Part shown: in pieces, positions 40,967 to 42,996 of the stretch | Layout of the letters: each line of letters begins with the position of its first letter | Position numbering within the stretch: the first letter of the stretch is position 1 | Origin: Bacilli bacterium | GTDB taxonomy: Bacteria; Bacillota_I; Bacilli_A; RF39; UBA660 | Length of the DNA stretch: 42,996 nucleotides | Assembly: GCA_017442305.1 (NCBI GenBank) | Contig: JAFRZY010000029.1 | Location: 1-42,996 of the forward strand | Reading direction: 5' to 3' | Program-made: the position numbers and the translations under genes | The notes under the pieces: generated by a model | What the model was told of the DNA's origin: nothing | The model's input: the letters and a program-made list of their open reading frames with translations, nothing else | The model's database searches: none

Positions 40967-41991
40967 TCTTCAGTATTTTGTGCTCTTGATAAAGCATTTT
41001 GAATATACAATGCATATTGTTTTTGAATTTCTGAATCAGTAATTTCTACACCATATTCTTTACGTAACTCTTTTAAAGCATTAATTGAAATAGTTGCATC
41101 TTTTGCTAATAATTCTTTGGATAAAGTTTCAATTATTTCTTCTTTTTTATCTTCTAAAGAAGCTTTTTCTTTAATTTCAACTCTATAAATAACATGATAT
41201 CCTAAACTAGTTTTAATAACTTCAGTTGAGAATTCTTTGTCATTTAATTTATAAGCAGCATCTAATAATTCATTATATTCACTACTTAAAGTACCATAGT
41301 TTACAAATCCTAAAGAACCATTTTTATTCTTTGTGGCATCATCTTTAGAGTTTTCTTTTGCAAGTTTTGCAAATACTTTAGAAATGTCTTCGTTGTTTTT
41401 TTCTGCTTCTTTTAATTTCTTTATTAAATCTTCAGCTTTTTCTTTAGCTGCAGTTTCAGCTTCTTTCTTATCGCTATCTGATGCGTTTTCTTTTACATCA
41501 GGAGTTATTAAGATATGATTTACAGATACATCTCCATAAACTTCATCTTTATAATAATCTTTAATTTGTTTTTCTGTTACTTGAGTTTTAGCATAATCTT
41601 CAACGGCTAAATTTTGTAAGTAACTTAAATATAATGAATCTTGATAAGCTTCAATAGTTGCATATCCAGTATAATATTGGATTGCTTGTAATAATGTTGC
41701 TTCATCTTCGTATTGTTCTAACATTGCATCAATTGTTGAAGAAGCGTATTCTTTAGCATCTTCTAAGTCATCCTTATATTCTTGTTCTAAGATATTCTTA
41801 TCGATTAGATTAACTATAGCACTTAGGGCATAGTCGCTTTTGATTTCGTTATATAAATCATTAGCACTAATCATATCTCCGTTTTTAAATGTAACAACAG
41901 CGTCATCTCCATTAGATAGTTTTGGAACTTCGCCACATCCGCTTACTAATAATAAAATTGCAGCGGCTAAAATTATTTTCTTTTTCATCAT
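40963..41991 (-). CDS. prsA: PrsA-like foldase lipoprotein (parvulin)
   Basis: This is an extracytoplasmic peptidyl-prolyl isomerase that helps secreted proteins fold. The signal peptide ends in lipobox LVSGC (Cys19), so LspA should process it. The parvulin domain spans about 150-275 (VSVNHILITPDVKE, GSLGFVNYGT, TSLGYHVIYRVE) within a charged helical chaperone domain. The length of 342 residues is usual. GAGGTGGA precedes a double ATG. Secreted proteins such as copies A-E could be clients (inference). Confidence 0.92.
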   Translation of the reverse strand: MMKKKIILAAAILLLVSGCGEVPKLSNGDDAVVTFKNGDMISANDLYNEIKSDYALSAIVNLIDKNILEQEYKDDLEDAKEYASSTIDAMLEQYEDEATLLQAIQYYTGYATIEAYQDSLYLSYLQNLAVEDYAKTQVTEKQIKDYYKDEVYGDVSVNHILITPDVKENASDSDKKEAETAAKEKAEDLIKKLKEAEKNNEDISKVFAKLAKENSKDDATKNKNGSLGFVNYGTLSSEYNELLDAAYKLNDKEFSTEVIKTSLGYHVIYRVEIKEKASLEDKKEEIIETLSKELLAKDATISINALKELRKEYGVEITDSEIQKQYALYIQNALSRAQNTEE

Positions 41992-42007
41992 TCCACCTCA
42001 ATAAAAT

Positions 42008-42036
42008 ATTATAGCAGTAAAAAATATAAAATACAA
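42008..42036 (-). promoter_or_regulatory. prsA promoter
   Basis: On the minus strand TTGTAT (42036-42031), 17 bp, TATAAT (42013-42008). Confidence 0.75.
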
Positions 42037-42049
42037 GAAATTAATACTC

Positions 42050-42076
42050 ACATAAAATTTAATTAACCATAAAATA
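42050..42076 (+). promoter_or_regulatory. Possible mother-cell sigma promoter for the YjcZ-like genes
   Basis: ACA (42050-42052), 15 bp, CATAAAATA (42068-42076) resembles the SigK form AC / CATAnnnTA. No sigma-A hexamers fit in this gap. Confidence 0.35.
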
Positions 42077-42109
42077 TAAATGAAAAGACAAATAAAGGAG
42101 GAATGATTT

Positions 42110-42211
42110 ATGAATAACAATTGCGGATGCCACAGTGGTAATGGAATTGGAGCAGCAATCATTTTAGTATTATTTATTCTATTAATAATCATATTAGGAG
42201 CAGTTATCTAG
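42110..42211 (+). CDS. YjcZ-like tiny membrane protein 1
   Basis: The 33 residues start NNNCGCHSGNGIG and continue as one membrane span (AAIILVLFILLIIILGAVI). The Gly/Cys-rich head plus LVLFILLIII span is the pattern of YjcZ-type small sporulation proteins. AAAGGAGG precedes the ATG. It is followed by a second gene of the same kind. Confidence 0.7.
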   Translation: MNNNCGCHSGNGIGAAIILVLFILLIIILGAVI

Positions 42212-42238
42212 TCTTTTAAATATTAAAGGAGGTGTCCC

Positions 42239-42358
42239 ATGAGCTGTTGTAATAAAGAAAACAAAAAAGCTAATAGTTGTGGATTTAACAATGCATTTAT
42301 AATTTTAATATTATATATCTTGCTAGCAATAATTGTTGGCGGAGTACTTTTCTATTAA
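42239..42358 (+). CDS. YjcZ-like tiny membrane protein 2
   Basis: The 39 residues have a polar Cys-containing head (SCCNKENKKANSCGF) and one span (AFIILILYILLAIIVGGVL). A perfect AAAGGAGGTG ribosome site precedes ATG 42239. It is 27 bases after the first, with the same head-span plan, so the two are probably a duplicated pair in one transcript. Confidence 0.7.
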   Translation: MSCCNKENKKANSCGFNNAFIILILYILLAIIVGGVLFY

Positions 42359-42387
42359 AAAGAAGGAATATACCTTCTTTTTTTGTT
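42357..42387 (+). terminator. Terminator of the YjcZ-like pair
   Basis: AAAGAAGG-aatata-CCTTCTTT followed by T residues. Confidence 0.85.
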
Positions 42388-42498
42388 TTTTATAAAATTT
42401 ACTTTATTGCTTTTTATTTAATTCAATTATAGTTATTATTGTATACCAAAAAGAATTTTTTATTTAAAATTATTAGTGTTTATAACCTTTTTTGCAAT

Positions 42499-42527
42499 TT
42501 GCACGTAAAAAATAACTAATATATAAT
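42499..42527 (+). promoter_or_regulatory. Toxin 3 mRNA promoter
   Basis: TTGCAC (42499-42504), 17 bp, TATAAT (42522-42527). The 110 bases between the previous terminator and this promoter are AT-rich and show nothing else. Confidence 0.7.
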
Positions 42528-42547
42528 GCCGAATAGGGAATATCAGT

Positions 42548-42584
42548 TGTTGGATGTCTACCTCACTTTATAAAGAAGGGAGGT
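42548..42584 (+). promoter_or_regulatory. SD hairpin and 5' long-range pairing element, locus 3
   Basis: ACCTC (42560-42564) can pair with GAGGT (42580-42584) of the ribosome site. TGTTGGATGTCTACC (42548-42562) pairs over 15 positions with GGTAGACATTCAACA (42725-42739), with one G-U. Confidence 0.65.
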
Positions 42585-42593
42585 TTGAGAATT

Positions 42594-42692
42594 ATGAGGA
42601 AAAGAGTATTCGTACTAGAACTACTCAAAAACATTGCTCTCATTTTATTACTCCTAATTATTATGATAATAGTAATAAAAAAAGACATCTAA
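42594..42692 (+). CDS. Small hydrophobic peptide, candidate type I toxin 3
   Basis: The 32-residue peptide has a basic start (MRKRVFVLELLKN), one membrane span (IALILLLLIIMIIVI) and a charged end (KKDI). The start is ATG with GGGAGGT nine bases upstream. The sequence differs from peptides 1 and 2 although the surrounding RNA elements are conserved, so this copy may have different target specificity. The locus is inverted relative to loci 1 and 2, with the peptide on the plus strand. Confidence 0.65.
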   Translation: MRKRVFVLELLKNIALILLLLIIMIIVIKKDI

Positions 42693-42787
42693 GCGATAGC
42701 TTAAATGTCATAACACTTATTTAGGGTAGACATTCAACACATCAAAACTGAATGTTCCCTTTTTTAATATATGCAAGTTTCCTTGAC
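42676..42787 (-). ncRNA. Candidate antisense antitoxin RNA 3
   Basis: The minus-strand promoter is TTGATA (42822-42817), 17 bp, TACAAT (42799-42794). The RNA carries the conserved 5' hairpin block (42789-42771) and ends at GACATTTAAGC / GCTTAGATGTC (42709-42684) with T7. It covers the toxin mRNA 3' untranslated region. Confidence 0.65.
42730..42765 (+). terminator. Toxin 3 mRNA terminator
   Basis: ACATTCA-loop-TGAATGT, then TCCC and T6. Confidence 0.7.
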
Positions 42788-42815
42788 ATATTCATTGTAA
42801 CACAGCAAAAAACAA

Positions 42816-42883
42816 TTATCAACAGTTGACAGAAGGGGGGGGTATATTATACTAATCCTAGATAGTAGAAAGTAGGATAGTAT
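42816..42883 (+). promoter_or_regulatory. G8-spacer promoter of surface protein copy E
   Basis: TTATCAACA (42816-42824), TTGACA (42826-42831), GAA plus eight G (42835-42842) and TATACT (42848-42853). The spacer is 16 bp. Its -35 lies three bases from the -35 of the divergent antisense RNA 3 promoter. Confidence 0.8.
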
Positions 42884-42996
42884 ATGAGAAATAAGAAGGT
42901 AGTAATCACTGTAACTAGTATAGTAGCAATACTCCTAGTGATAATCGGAGTAACGTACGCATACTGGTTAGTAACAAAGACTCAAACTAATCAAAA
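42884..42996 (+). CDS. Large surface protein, copy E (3' end outside window)
   Basis: Only the first 37 codons are present: RNKKVVITVTSIVAILLVI, then GVTYAYW and KTQTNQ, the signal peptide and start of the N-domain shared with copies B-D. The short leader with AGGA is nearly identical to copies B and C. The rest lies beyond the window. Confidence 0.85.
   Translation, partial: MRNKKVVITVTSIVAILLVIIGVTYAYWLVTKTQTNQ

Overview
The window is AT-rich DNA (by eye roughly 30% GC) from a spore-forming, low-GC Firmicutes-type bacterium. The evidence is the sporulation cluster spoIIGA-sigE-sigG, the Bacillus-type genes dnaB-dnaI, nifZ-thiI, gluP, sufU and prsA, a T-box before serS, an L20-type leader before infC, and strong GGAGG ribosome sites. 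The large surface proteins look like those of uncultured gut Bacilli (Erysipelotrichia/RF39/ML615J-28-like lineages). That placement is an inference. No rRNA, CRISPR array, transposase or phage gene was seen.

Layout. 1-1754: 3' part of a large surface protein (copy A). 1804-4868: sufC, a short sufB/D, sufS, sufU. 4874-5184: small-toxin/antisense-RNA locus 1. 5220-6733: T-box and serS. 6786-8949: surface protein copy B. 9018-11116: miaB and a single-domain relative of the surface proteins. 11135-12343: galE and tRNA-Met on the minus strand. 12427-15431: thioredoxin-like protein, dnaB, dnaI. 15460-16588: Cys-rich tandem-repeat surface protein. 16643-18115: infC-rpmI-rplT. 18171-19956: copy C. 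19987-25162: ftsA, ftsZ, spoIIGA, sigE, sigG, ymxH-like gene and a structured 3' region. 25197-28071: lspA, rluD, a membrane protein and a rhomboid protease. 28115-30164: copy D. 30199-31102: lexA and a divergent SOS-controlled small membrane protein. 31159-34333: glycolipid glucosyltransferase and transketolase. 34330-34650: toxin/antisense locus 2. 34729-40935: nifZ, thiI, a small hypothetical gene, ackA, a DHH phosphoesterase, recX and an HD hydrolase. 40963-41991: prsA. 42110-42358: two tiny YjcZ-like proteins. 42499-42822: toxin/antisense locus 3. 42826-end: start of copy E.

Two systems stand out. The first is a dispersed family of surface proteins. All copies share a near-identical signal peptide and TasA/camelysin-like N-domain but differ in their central and C-terminal modules. 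All four visible copy promoters carry a run of exactly eight G between a perfect -35 (TTGACA) and the -10 (TATACT), which gives a 16-bp spacer. In such AT-rich DNA this looks like a slippage-prone, possibly phase-variable promoter.

The second is a three-copy family of candidate type I toxin-antitoxin loci. Each encodes a 24-32 residue single-membrane-span peptide, has a Shine-Dalgarno sequence inside a hairpin, has 13-15 nt of complementarity between the 5' and 3' ends of the toxin mRNA that differs in sequence between copies but stays paired, and has a convergent antisense RNA with its own 17-bp-spaced promoter and terminator.

The remaining genes are housekeeping: Fe-S and thio-modification sulfur trafficking (SufS/SufU, NifZ/ThiI, MiaB), translation, division, sporulation control and membrane or protein-export maintenance.
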